A DNA stretch of 64,000 bases from Betaproteobacteria bacterium (GTDB taxonomy: Bacteria; Pseudomonadota; Gammaproteobacteria; Burkholderiales; CAIKXV01). The notes beneath the pieces are model-generated. The model did no database searches and was not told the DNA's origin. It was given only the letters and a program-made list of their open reading frames with translations. Each line of letters begins with the position of its first letter. The stretch's first letter is position 1. Shown one piece after another: positions 9,527 through 17,738 of the stretch. Where the stretch lies: the NCBI GenBank assembly GCA_021298815.1, contig JAJTHE010000060.1:23631-87630 (forward strand), written 5' to 3'. The translations under genes and the position numbers were made by a program.

Positions 9527-10951
9527 GTGCTCAGGGCCTGCGCGCTGGCGGTCGCGGTCTGCGTGCCGCTGGCCGGTGCGAGCGACCTGCCGGACCTGGG
9601 CGACGTGTCGCGCGGCGTGCTGTCGACCGTGCAGGAACGCCAGCTCGGCGTCGAGGTCATGCGCGAAGTGCGCAACGACCGCAGCTTCATGGACGACGCC
9701 GAACTCAATGCATACCTCGCCAACCTCGGCTACCGGCTCGCGTCCAACAGCCCGGACGCGCGGATCGCATTCGAGTTCTTCGTGATGAACGATCCCTCGA
9801 TCAATGCGTTCGCGCTGCCCGGGGGCTTCATCGGCGTGCATACCGGGCTGATGGCCGCGGCGCAGACCGAGTCCGAGCTGGCCGCGGTGATCGCGCACGA
9901 GATCGCGCACGTGACCCAGGGCCATATCGCACGCCTTGTGGCGAACCAGCAGCAGGCCCAGATCGGTTCCATCGTCGCGATGGCGCTCGCGCTGCTGGCC
10001 GCCCGGTCCAACCCGCAGCTGGCGCAGGGCGCGATCGTCGGTGCCCAGGCGGCGGTGGTGCAGAGCCAGCTCAACTTCACCCGCGACATGGAGCGCGAAG
10101 CCGACCGCGTCGGCCTGTCGATCCTGGAACGTTCCGGCTTCGACGTGCGCGGCATGTCGTCCTTCTTCGAGCGGCTGCAGCGGGCGACGCGCAGCTTCGA
10201 GACCTCGGCGCCGGCCTACCTGCGCACCCATCCGATGACCACCGAGCGCATCGCGGATGCGCTCAACCGCATCGATTCGCTGCCCTACCGGCAGGTGCCC
10301 GACGACCCCGAGTTCCAGTTCGTCCGCACCCGGCTCATCGCGATGCAGGGTGCGCCGCGCGATGCGGTCGGCACGTTCGAGGCGGGACTGAAGCAGGGTG
10401 CGTTCATCAACGAGGCGGCGCAGCGCTTCGGGCTGGTCCACGCGCTGATGCGCAACCGCGAACTGCCGCGTGCGATGAAGGAGCTGCGCTCGCTGCGGGC
10501 GATCGCGCCGCGCCTGCCGATGATCGATGCGCTCGAGGGCGACCTTCTGGTGGCCTCCGGCAACCTGAAGGGCGCGGCGGCCTTCTACCAGGCGGCGCTG
10601 CTGGAGCACCCGCGCTACCGGGCTCTGGTGTACGACCATGCCGACGTGCTGATCAGGCTCGGCCGGCCGGCGGAGGCGCTGAAGCTGGCGTCCGAAAGCC
10701 TGCAGTATTTCCCGTCCGACCACCGGCTGTACTTCATCCAGGCGCGTGCCTACGCCGAGCTCGGCCGCGCACTGTCCCAGGGCCGGGCACAGGCGGAGGC
10801 GAACGTGCTCCTGGGCAACCGCGCGCTGGCGATCGAACAGTTGCAGAATGCCCTCAAGGCGGGCGACGGCGATTTCTTCGAGCTGTCCGCGGCAGAGTCG
10901 CGGTTGCGCGAACTGCGCGCCGTGCCGCTGCCACGCAAGGGCAGGGTTTGA
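9527..10951 (+). CDS. M48 family metalloprotease with TPR tail (BepA/YfgC-like)
   Basis: 474 aa. An N-terminal signal sequence ends near GASDLP. The zinc protease motif HEIAHVTQGH is near residue 126, with the third ligand in DMEREADRVG. A TPR-like helical region occupies the C-terminal half. BepA-type proteases act in the periplasm on outer-membrane assembly, degrading stalled BamA/LptD substrates. The in-frame start is GTG 9527 without an obvious ribosome site; a nearby ATG at 9472 is in another frame, separated by a C-rich run, so a one-base sequencing error or unusual start is possible. M48 protease followed by tusA is a familiar order in Betaproteobacteria. Confidence 0.85.
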   Translation: MLRACALAVAVCVPLAGASDLPDLGDVSRGVLSTVQERQLGVEVMREVRNDRSFMDDAELNAYLANLGYRLASNSPDARIAFEFFVMNDPSINAFALPGGFIGVHTGLMAAAQTESELAAVIAHEIAHVTQGHIARLVANQQQAQIGSIVAMALALLAARSNPQLAQGAIVGAQAAVVQSQLNFTRDMEREADRVGLSILERSGFDVRGMSSFFERLQRATRSFETSAPAYLRTHPMTTERIADALNRIDSLPYRQVPDDPEFQFVRTRLIAMQGAPRDAVGTFEAGLKQGAFINEAAQRFGLVHALMRNRELPRAMKELRSLRAIAPRLPMIDALEGDLLVASGNLKGAAAFYQAALLEHPRYRALVYDHADVLIRLGRPAEALKLASESLQYFPSDHRLYFIQARAYAELGRALSQGRAQAEANVLLGNRALAIEQLQNALKAGDGDFFELSAAESRLRELRAVPLPRKGRV

Positions 10952-11023
10952 ACGCGGGGCGGCTGACCGGCCTGCGCGGCGCGGGCGCAGGCGCCGGGCC
11001 AGGGCCGGTCGGCGGGGCCGTGC

Positions 11024-11051
11024 TTGCACGCCGCGACAGGTTGTTTAGAAT
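11024..11051 (+). promoter_or_regulatory. sigma-70 promoter of tusA
   Basis: TTGCAC (11024-11029), 16-bp spacer, TAGAAT (11046-11051). It lies between the M48 gene and tusA, about 38 bp before the tusA ATG, and fits the consensus well. Confidence 0.65.
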
Positions 11052-11088
11052 CGCGGCATTACAGGCGGGGCGGAAGGAGGAGGTATCC

Positions 11089-11328
11089 ATGGCTGATGCG
11101 ATCGAATCCGATCGTGAGCTCGACACGCGCGGCCTGAACTGCCCGCTGCCGATCCTGCGCACGAAGAAGGCCCTGAACGAACTGATCTCGGGGCAGGTGC
11201 TGAAGGTGGTATCCACCGACCCCGGTGCCACCAAGGACTTCCAGGCGTTTTCGCGGCAGACCGGCAACCCGCTGCTCGGAGCGTCAGAGACCGCCGGTGA
11301 GTTCGTCTTCTACCTCAAGAAGAGGTGA
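11089..11328 (+). CDS. tusA: sulfurtransferase TusA family protein
   Basis: 79 aa. It has the TusA signature DTRGLNCPLPILRTKKAL with the sulfur-carrying Cys18 in the CPxP motif, and the beta-alpha fold ending VFYLKKR. TusA proteins relay persulfide sulfur in tRNA thiolation, molybdenum cofactor work and dissimilatory sulfur oxidation. A strong GGAGGAGG ribosome site precedes ATG 11089. The gene has its own promoter and is followed 76 bp later by a lipoate-ligase-like gene on the same strand. With soxYZ and moaC nearby, a role in sulfur trafficking is plausible. Confidence 0.92.
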   Translation: MADAIESDRELDTRGLNCPLPILRTKKALNELISGQVLKVVSTDPGATKDFQAFSRQTGNPLLGASETAGEFVFYLKKR

Positions 11329-11404
11329 CCTCGACGGCACCGCGCGGTTTCGTGACGGTGCCTGCGCCAGCCTGCGGAGTGCGCTCCTTGTCGGAGGTCC
11401 TGCG

Positions 11405-12523
11405 ATGAGCGGACCGATGGGGCCCCCGGACCTCCGCCGTCCCTGGCGCCTGGTCGACACCGGGCTGCGGCCGGCGGTGCAGAACCTCGCGCTGACGCGC
11501 GCGATGCAGGAGGTGCGCGCGGGCGGAGCGGTCGCCAATGCACTGCGCTTCTTCTCGTCGGAGCCTGCGGCCGTGGTCGGCTGTTCGCAGAGCGTGGCCC
11601 AGGAACTCGACGTCGACCAGTGCCGGCGGGAGTCGATCGCCATCGAGCGCGCGGCGGATTCATCGCCGGCGCGTTTCGTCGACCCGCGGCAACTCGGCTG
11701 GGAACTGATGGCGCTGCGCTCCGACTACCATCGGCGCGATGCTCAGGGCATCGCCCATCGGATCGCGCAGACGGTGTGCGATGCCCTGGGCCAGTTCGGC
11801 ATCGATGCCCGGCCGCGCGCCGGGTGCGAGGTCGAGGTCGATGGCCGGCGCATCGGCGACCTCCGGGTGTCGATCGACGGCGCGTTCGCCTTGTGCCAGG
11901 GGTTGGTGTTCGTCGATTTCGATCCGGCCCGGGCCGAGCGCATCCTGCGCAGCGCGCTGGGCCGGGCGGCATTGCCCGGTGCTGCCCGCCCGGTGCCGTT
12001 CCGCATGGAAGAACGGGTCACCAGCCTGCGCGAGCAGCTCGGGCTGGCGCCCAGCATGCGGCAGGTTCGCCGTGCGCTCGTCGAAGCGTTCATGCGTGCG
12101 TTCGGGTTCCGCCTGGTGCATGGCGACCTGACCGAAGCCGAGCAGGCGCGCTACCGGATCGCGCTGCGCGAGTTCCGCGCGCCCGACTGGGTCGGCCTGA
12201 TCCGTCGCCCGAGTGCCGAGATGCCGATCGTCGCCGCCTCCGCGCGCCGGGACCGGATGACCATGCATGCCGGCGTGGCCTACGACCTGCGGGGCCGGCG
12301 GTTGCGCGAGGCTTGCCTGAGCGTCGAGCCGCAGGCGCTGTCGCCGCGGCTGCTGCGCGACCTGGAAGCCGCGATCCGTGGCGTCCCGCTCGACTCCCTG
12401 TCATCCACCGTGCGCGGCTTCTTCGTCGCACGGCAGGACCACCTGCGCGGGCTTAGCGCCGAGGACTTCACCGCGCTGGTCATGCAGGCGGTGCTGCGGC
12501 CGGAGCGCGTGCTGAGCGGCTGA
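11405..12523 (+). CDS. lipoate-protein ligase A-like protein, catalytic motifs degenerate
   Basis: 372 aa. The overall run (LRFFSSEPAAVVGCSQ, then DQCRRESIAIERA..., then CEVEVDGRRIGD..., then an LplA-like C-terminal accessory region) matches lipoate/biotin ligase family proteins. Two key parts have changed. The substrate loop, normally RRxTGGGAVYHD, reads ERAADSSPARFVDP (81-94). The catalytic Lys of GRKISGS is Arg in GRRIGDLRV (147-155). The protein is therefore unlikely to perform ordinary lipoyl-adenylate transfer and may bind a ligand or act on another substrate. The start ATG 11405 has GGAGG 8 bases ahead. It is probably co-transcribed with tusA. Function unknown. Confidence 0.7.
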   Translation: MSGPMGPPDLRRPWRLVDTGLRPAVQNLALTRAMQEVRAGGAVANALRFFSSEPAAVVGCSQSVAQELDVDQCRRESIAIERAADSSPARFVDPRQLGWELMALRSDYHRRDAQGIAHRIAQTVCDALGQFGIDARPRAGCEVEVDGRRIGDLRVSIDGAFALCQGLVFVDFDPARAERILRSALGRAALPGAARPVPFRMEERVTSLREQLGLAPSMRQVRRALVEAFMRAFGFRLVHGDLTEAEQARYRIALREFRAPDWVGLIRRPSAEMPIVAASARRDRMTMHAGVAYDLRGRRLREACLSVEPQALSPRLLRDLEAAIRGVPLDSLSSTVRGFFVARQDHLRGLSAEDFTALVMQAVLRPERVLSG

Positions 12524-12526
12524 GGC

Positions 12527-14227
12527 TCAGGTGCCGCCGCTGCTGCGCGCCGTGCCGCGCAGTGGTGGCGCGACCAGCCGTTCCTCCATCAGGGTGAACA
12601 GCCCCTGCACCAGCAGCGCCAGCGTGGCGGCAGGCAGTGCGCCTGCGAGCAGCAGCGTACCGTCGTTCAGCGCGAGCCCGGTGGCGATGCGCTCGCCATA
12701 GCCGCCCGCGCCGATGAAGGCCGCGATGGTGGCAGTGCCTACGTTGATCACCGCTGACGTCTGGATGCCGGCGAGGATGGCGCCCAGCGCCAGCGGCAGT
12801 TCCACGCGCAGCAGCCGCGCGCGGCGCGGCAGGCCCAGGGCCCGCGCCGAATCGCGCAGCGACTGCGGGATCGCCTCCAGGCCGGCGCAGGTGTTGCGCA
12901 CGATGGGCAGCAGGCCGTAAAGGAACAGCGCGGTGAGCGCAGGCAGCATGCCGATGCGGGCGTACAGCGTGATCAGGAAGGCGAGCAGGGCGAGCGAAGG
13001 GACGGTCTGCACCAGGCCCACCGCGGGCAGCACCCAGCGCCGCGCGGCCGCGCTGCCGGCGCACCAGATGCCGAGCGGGACGCCGGCGAGCACCGACAGC
13101 CCGAGCGATGCGAACACCAGCACCAGGTGCTCCACGGTCAGGCGCAGGAAGTCCTGGTCGAACAGGGTGCCGGGCAGGCTGCGCCCGGCTGCGCTGCCCG
13201 GCGCGTCGCGACCCGTCCCGGTGTCCTGCATGGCGCCCGGGGACGGCAGGGCAGCGGAGGCTGGCAGGGTGCCGGGGCCGGGGATCGTCCCGGCGACGAA
13301 TCGCGCCGCGACTGCGGCGAAGGCTTCGCCGCCGACCTCGGCGCGCGCATTGAGCGCACGCATCGTCGCATCGTCGAGGCGGCCCTCGAGGGCGAGCAGC
13401 GCGGCATGGGTACGCGGCAGCCGCCGTTCGAGTCCGGCACGGTAGAGCAGCACTGCATCGTAGCGCGGGAAGTAGCCGCGATCGTCCTCGAGCACCCGCA
13501 GGCCATGGCGCTCGATCGCCGCATCGGTGGAATAGACGTCGATCACGTCGAGCTGTCCGGCTGCCACTGCGCCGAACTTCAGCCCGTGCTCGATCCCGCG
13601 CGGGGTCCCGAACGGCAGCGCGTAGCGGGCACGCAGCCCGCCCCAGCCATCGGCGCGGCCGATGAACTCCTGGGTGAGGCCGAGGCGCAGCGATGGATGT
13701 GCCGCCAGGTCGGAGATGCGGGAGACCCCGAGCCGGGCTGCCAGCGCCTGCGGCATCGCCAGCGCATAGGTATTGTTGAACCCGAGCGGCCGCGAGGCGG
13801 CGAGCCCGCGCTGTTGCAGCCCGCGCGCCATCGCCACGGCATCGGAAGGGTCTTCCATGCGCAGGATCTCGCGCGCGAGCGTGCCGCTGTACTCGACATA
13901 GACGTCGATCGAACCCGACACGAGTGCCGCCTGCACGATGCCGGTGTTGCCCAGTCCCTGTTCATGACGCACCTGCGCCTCGCCGGCAGCCTCGGCGGTG
14001 CGCCGCAGGATCTCGCCCAGGATGTAGGACTCGGTAAAGCGCTTGCTGCCGATGACCAGTACCGGCCTGGCGGGGGCCGGGCCGGTCGCCGCTGCCGCTG
14101 CGGCCACCTCGGCAGCCGGCACCGCAGTTGGCGCCGCAACCACGGCGCAGGCCGGCGGGACACCCTGCGCCAGCGCCAGGACCAGCGCTAGCAGCAGTGC
14201 GACCGGCGTCCCTCGCACAGGCCTCAC
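12527..14227 (-). CDS. OpuB/OsmF-type ABC importer: substrate-binding domain fused to permease
   Basis: 566 aa. A signal peptide comes first, then an OpuAC-like periplasmic binding domain (VIGSKRFTESYILGEIL near residue 60, EYSGTL, DVYSTDAAI). After a Gly/Pro/Ala-rich linker comes a permease domain of about 200 residues with five or six membrane spans and the GIW..., GLEAIPQSLRDSARALG coupling loop. Such systems import glycine betaine, choline or related osmolytes. In most fused homologues I recall, permease precedes binding domain; here the order is reversed, which would place the binding domain in the periplasm as a tethered receptor. GTG start at 14227 overlaps the ATPase gene stop (GTGA). 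Confidence 0.85.
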   Translation of the reverse strand: MRPVRGTPVALLLALVLALAQGVPPACAVVAAPTAVPAAEVAAAAAATGPAPARPVLVIGSKRFTESYILGEILRRTAEAAGEAQVRHEQGLGNTGIVQAALVSGSIDVYVEYSGTLAREILRMEDPSDAVAMARGLQQRGLAASRPLGFNNTYALAMPQALAARLGVSRISDLAAHPSLRLGLTQEFIGRADGWGGLRARYALPFGTPRGIEHGLKFGAVAAGQLDVIDVYSTDAAIERHGLRVLEDDRGYFPRYDAVLLYRAGLERRLPRTHAALLALEGRLDDATMRALNARAEVGGEAFAAVAARFVAGTIPGPGTLPASAALPSPGAMQDTGTGRDAPGSAAGRSLPGTLFDQDFLRLTVEHLVLVFASLGLSVLAGVPLGIWCAGSAAARRWVLPAVGLVQTVPSLALLAFLITLYARIGMLPALTALFLYGLLPIVRNTCAGLEAIPQSLRDSARALGLPRRARLLRVELPLALGAILAGIQTSAVINVGTATIAAFIGAGGYGERIATGLALNDGTLLLAGALPAATLALLVQGLFTLMEERLVAPPLRGTARSSGGT

Positions 14228-14991
14228 CGGGGCGCCCCTGCAGGCCCGCCTGCGGCTTCGCCCGGCAGGCGTCCCTGCTGCGCGCGGACGAACAGCGTCA
14301 CGAACGGATCCGCCGGGCGTGCGAGCAGGTCGGCGATGCCGCCGCGCTGGACGACCTGTCCGTCGCGCATGAGCAGGATGTCGTGCGCCAGCCCGGCCGC
14401 CTCGTGCAGGTCATGGGTCACCCAGAGCACGGTCTTGCCGAGCGCAGCGAACAGGTTGCGCAGCTCGTCCTGCAGCCCGCTGCGGGTGATCGGGTCCAGT
14501 GCCGACAGCGGTTCGTCGCACAGCAGCAGCGGCGGATCGGGCAGCAGCGCGCGCGCGATGCCGATGCGCTGGCGCTCGCCGCCGGAGAGGGTCGACGGAT
14601 ACTGGTCGAGCAGGCGCGGGGCGATGCGTGCGAGCTCCGCCACCGCCGCCAGCCGCTCGCGGATGCGCGCCGGCTCCCAGCGCAGGTGGCGCGCGAGCAG
14701 GGTGATGTTGTCCCGGGCAGTCAGGTGCGGGAACAGGCCGCCGTCCTGGATCACGTAGCCGGTGCGGTGGCGCAAGGCGACGATCGTCGCCGGGCCGAGG
14801 AGCACGCCGTCGATCTCGATCGAGCCGGCGTCGGGCTCGACCAGGCCGATCAGCAGCCGCAGCAGCGTCGACTTGCCGCAGCCGCTGGGGCCGAGCAGCA
14901 CGGTGACGCGGCCGCGTTCGAAGGTGGTGGTCAGCGGGGCCAGCGCCAGGCGCCCGCCGAAGGATCGGCACAGTCCGCGGGTGTGGATCAT
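14224..14991 (-). CDS. OpuB/OsmF-type ABC importer, ATP-binding subunit
   Basis: 255 aa. Walker A GPSGCGKST, Q-loop in GYVIQDGGLFPHLT (the VIQ..GLFPH wording is typical of OpuA/ProV-like ATPases), signature LSGGERQRIG, Walker B LLLCDEPLSALD and H-loop VTHD. It lacks the CBS tail of OpuAA/ProV. ATG 14991 overlaps the preceding stop by 4 bases and the gene overlaps the permease/binding gene, so the importer is expressed as one unit. A longer upstream frame is discounted because it runs antisense into the HD-GYP upstream region and has no family sequence. Confidence 0.9.
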   Translation of the reverse strand: MIHTRGLCRSFGGRLALAPLTTTFERGRVTVLLGPSGCGKSTLLRLLIGLVEPDAGSIEIDGVLLGPATIVALRHRTGYVIQDGGLFPHLTARDNITLLARHLRWEPARIRERLAAVAELARIAPRLLDQYPSTLSGGERQRIGIARALLPDPPLLLCDEPLSALDPITRSGLQDELRNLFAALGKTVLWVTHDLHEAAGLAHDILLMRDGQVVQRGGIADLLARPADPFVTLFVRAQQGRLPGEAAGGPAGAPR

Positions 14992-15200
14992 CCGTCCGCG
15001 CCGGATCCGCTGGCCGGTGCTGCCGTCGCGCCGGGCTGGCGTACCTGCCAGGCTGCCAGTTCGGCTTCGTAACGGTCTAGCGCGTCCTGGTACAGGTCGA
15101 CGATGCAGGGCGAGCAGCCGCTGCCGCAGCAGTCCGACAACGACGGTTCCACCGGCGGGATCGGCGGGCGGTCTGCGGGCAGGGTGGTCGGGCGGTCCAT
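14988..15200 (-). CDS. small oxidoreductase-like domain protein (Cys-rich)
   Basis: 70 aa with a single short domain: CCGSGCSPCIVDLYQDAL, matching the N-terminal oxidoreductase-like (Oxidored-like) family in which four Cys form a probable metal or redox site. Pro-rich N-terminus and Ala/Gly-rich C-terminus look disordered. ATG 15200 is chosen; a TTG at 15215 is possible. It overlaps the transporter ATPase start by 4 bases, so it leads that operon. The family has no firm function. Confidence 0.75.
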   Translation of the reverse strand: MDRPTTLPADRPPIPPVEPSLSDCCGSGCSPCIVDLYQDALDRYEAELAAWQVRQPGATAAPASGSGADG

Positions 15201-15369
15201 GGCCGATCGTACCAAACCGTCCCGGACAGTCCCCGGTCATCGCCGCTCGTTCCTGGAAGTGGCCGGCGTCGGATTGAAGTTCGGCGTGGACATGCCGTTA
15301 AGGTCAGATGGCGTGCTAAGGGCCCGCCGGCATTCGAACGTGTCCCGAATCCGTTGCATCGACTTCAAC

Positions 15370-16470
15370 ATGCTGCGTCCGATCGAAATACAGCCCGAAT
15401 TCCTGGGGCATCCGCTGCCCTGGGACCTGTTCGACCGCTACGGCGTGCTGCTGCTCGCCCGCGGCGCGACGATCAGCGATCCGACGCAGGTGGCGCGGCT
15501 CAACGCGCGCAAGCTGTTCGCCCGCGCGGAGGATCTCGGTGACCTCGAGGTCTCGGAGATGCTCTCGCCGTTCACTGCCCTGGCCGAGGTGGCGGCGACC
15601 CTGGCCCGGGTGTTCGAGGCCGGGGCGGGCCAGGGCGTCGCCCCGCGTCTGCTGCGCATGGCCGACACGATCCGTGCGGTGATCGCCACCGACCAGGATG
15701 CCAGCCTGGGCTGGATCGCCCTGGATCGCGGCGCACCCTACTGCATCCGCCACAGCATCGCCGTTGCGCTGATCTGCGAACTCATCGGCAACGAACTCGG
15801 CATCCCGGCCGCGGAGCAGCGGTCCGTGCTCTGCGCGGCATTGACCATGAACGTCGGCATGCAGGCGCTGCAGGACCGGCTGACCAGCCGCAACGGCCAG
15901 CTCTCCCAGGAGGAGCGTGCGCAGATCGCCGCGCACCCGGAACGCGGCCGGCTGTGGCTGCAGGCGCGCGGTGTGATCGACGAGGTGTGGCTCGCGGCCG
16001 TCGGGGACCACCATGAACTGCTCGACGGACGCGGCTATCCGCGCGGCCTCACCGCGTCGATGATCGCGGTGCCGGCGCGGCTGATCGCCCTGGCCGACAT
16101 CTACTGCGCGAAGACCGGCGAGCGTTTCTACCGTCCGCCGAAGCTGCCCAGCACCGCGGCGCGCGACATCCTGCGCGGCCGCAGCAGCGGTGTCGACCCG
16201 ATGCTCGCCGGTATCCTGTTCCGGCTGATCGGCGCGCATCCGCCCGGTACCCTGGTGCGCCTGGCCAACCGCGAGGTGGCAGTGATCACCCACAACGCGA
16301 TCGGCGGCCCTCCGGTGGTGGTGGGCGTGCTGAACCCGATGGACGAACCGCTGCCGCAGCCGACGGTGCGCGATGCATCGAAGCTGGCGACCTCGATCCG
16401 CAGCTACGTGACCTTCGATCCGGCGCTGCACCGGTTCGACCTCGACCGGTTGTGGGGCTACGCCCACTGA
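15370..16470 (+). CDS. HD-GYP-like protein with lost HD dyad
   Basis: 366 aa. The N-terminal part (RPIEIQPEFLGHPLPWDLFDRYGVLLLARG) is the small beta domain that precedes HD-GYP in many betaproteobacterial proteins. In the catalytic domain the HD dyad is replaced: LTMNVGM at 158-164 stands where LLHDxGM is expected (His to Met, Asp to Asn). GDHHELLDGRGYPRGL is retained. Metal coordination is therefore probably crippled; the protein may bind rather than cleave cyclic di-GMP. The start at ATG 15370 follows domain alignment but has a poor ribosome site; in-frame ATG 15292 is an alternative. Divergent from the transporter operon. Confidence 0.8.
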   Translation: MLRPIEIQPEFLGHPLPWDLFDRYGVLLLARGATISDPTQVARLNARKLFARAEDLGDLEVSEMLSPFTALAEVAATLARVFEAGAGQGVAPRLLRMADTIRAVIATDQDASLGWIALDRGAPYCIRHSIAVALICELIGNELGIPAAEQRSVLCAALTMNVGMQALQDRLTSRNGQLSQEERAQIAAHPERGRLWLQARGVIDEVWLAAVGDHHELLDGRGYPRGLTASMIAVPARLIALADIYCAKTGERFYRPPKLPSTAARDILRGRSSGVDPMLAGILFRLIGAHPPGTLVRLANREVAVITHNAIGGPPVVVGVLNPMDEPLPQPTVRDASKLATSIRSYVTFDPALHRFDLDRLWGYAH

Positions 16471-16471
16471 T

Positions 16472-17722
16472 TCAACCGCCGCGCGAAAGTCCCAGCCGCT
16501 GGTAGATCGGGCGCAGGTGCTCGCGGAACTCGGGCAGCCGGCGCCCCAGCCCGATGGCGGCGAGCACGACGCAGGCTCCACCGGCCGCGATCACCGGTTC
16601 GACCCCGGTCTTGTGGGCGATCGCACCGGCCACCAGCGCGCCGATCGGCGTCATGCCGAGGAAGCACATGGTGAAGAACGCCATCACGCGCGCCCGCTTG
16701 TCCTCGTCGACGATCATCTGCGTGATGGTCGTGGTCGAGGTGACGATGGTGATGATGCAGCCACCGACGATGAACAGCATCGCCATCGACAGCCAGAGCA
16801 GCTGGCTGTACGCGAACACGACCAGTGCGAAGCCGCAGGCGAGGGTGGCGCGGTAGTTGAGCTGCACCATGCCGATCACGTTGTTGCGCCAGGCGAGGAA
16901 CAGCCCGCCGAGCACGCCGCCGGTGCCGGCCGAGCCGAGCAGCAGGCCGAGCGTGGCAGGCCCGCCACCGAACACCTCGGCGGCGAAGATCGGCAGCAGG
17001 ACCATGTAGGGCGTGGCCAGCGAGCTGACGATGGCCACATGCTTGAGCAGCACGCGCAGCGGCATGATCGAGCGCTGGTAGCGGAACGCGTCGGCCAGTT
17101 CGCCGGCGATGGAGCGTCGATGCACGGTCGGCGTGTTGCGCGGCGCATCGATGCGCATCAGCGACACCAGTACGGCGATCTTCGACACCGCGCTCGCGAG
17201 GAAGCAGCCCGCCTCGCTCGCCAGGTGGATGATGAAGCCGGCGAGCGTCGGGCCGATCATGCGGCCGGAGTTCTGCATGAAGGCGCCGAACGCGAGCGCG
17301 CTGGGCAGGTCTGCGCGGTCCGCGACCAGCACCGGCACGAACGACTGCCGGGCGGAGGTCTCCAGCGCCATCGCGGTGCCCATCAGGAACGCGGCCACCG
17401 GTACGTGCCAGGCCGCGAGCAGGTCCAGGAAGGCGAGTGCGGCCAGGCCCAGCCCGTGCACCATCAGCGCGACCTGCATCGCGACCAGCACCGAGCGCCG
17501 GTCGAAGCGGTCGGACAGCACGCCGGCGAACGGCGACACGAGAAGCATCGGGATCTGCGAGGCGAAGCCGGTGAGGCCGAGCAGGAAGGCCGAGCCCGAC
17601 AGGCGGTACACCAGCCAGCTCATCGCCGTGGCCTGGATCCAGGTGCCGATCAGCGCCAGGCTCTGTCCGTAGAAGAAGGTGCGGAAGTTCCGGTGACGCA
17701 GCGCCCCGAAGCCCTTGATCAT
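16472..17722 (-). CDS. MFS transporter (EntS-like, DUF894 group)
   Basis: 416 aa, about 12 membrane segments. It begins GALRHRNFRTFFYGQSLALIGTWIQATAMSWLVY, a pattern of MFS exporters related to enterobactin exporter EntS, followed by the loop motif GVLSDRFDRRSVL. The substrate cannot be read from sequence. It ends 1 bp past the convergent HD-GYP stop and starts 16 bp after the valS stop on the same strand, so it may be read through from valS. Confidence 0.85.
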   Translation of the reverse strand: MIKGFGALRHRNFRTFFYGQSLALIGTWIQATAMSWLVYRLSGSAFLLGLTGFASQIPMLLVSPFAGVLSDRFDRRSVLVAMQVALMVHGLGLAALAFLDLLAAWHVPVAAFLMGTAMALETSARQSFVPVLVADRADLPSALAFGAFMQNSGRMIGPTLAGFIIHLASEAGCFLASAVSKIAVLVSLMRIDAPRNTPTVHRRSIAGELADAFRYQRSIMPLRVLLKHVAIVSSLATPYMVLLPIFAAEVFGGGPATLGLLLGSAGTGGVLGGLFLAWRNNVIGMVQLNYRATLACGFALVVFAYSQLLWLSMAMLFIVGGCIITIVTSTTTITQMIVDEDKRARVMAFFTMCFLGMTPIGALVAGAIAHKTGVEPVIAAGGACVVLAAIGLGRRLPEFREHLRPIYQRLGLSRGG

Positions 17723-17738
17723 CGGGCGCCGCGCGCGG

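Noticed and set aside
9472..11328. A single 618-codon ORF joining the protease region to tusA
   Set aside because: Only its last 79 codons are real (tusA, with its own ribosome site and promoter); the rest is out of frame with the M48 protease.
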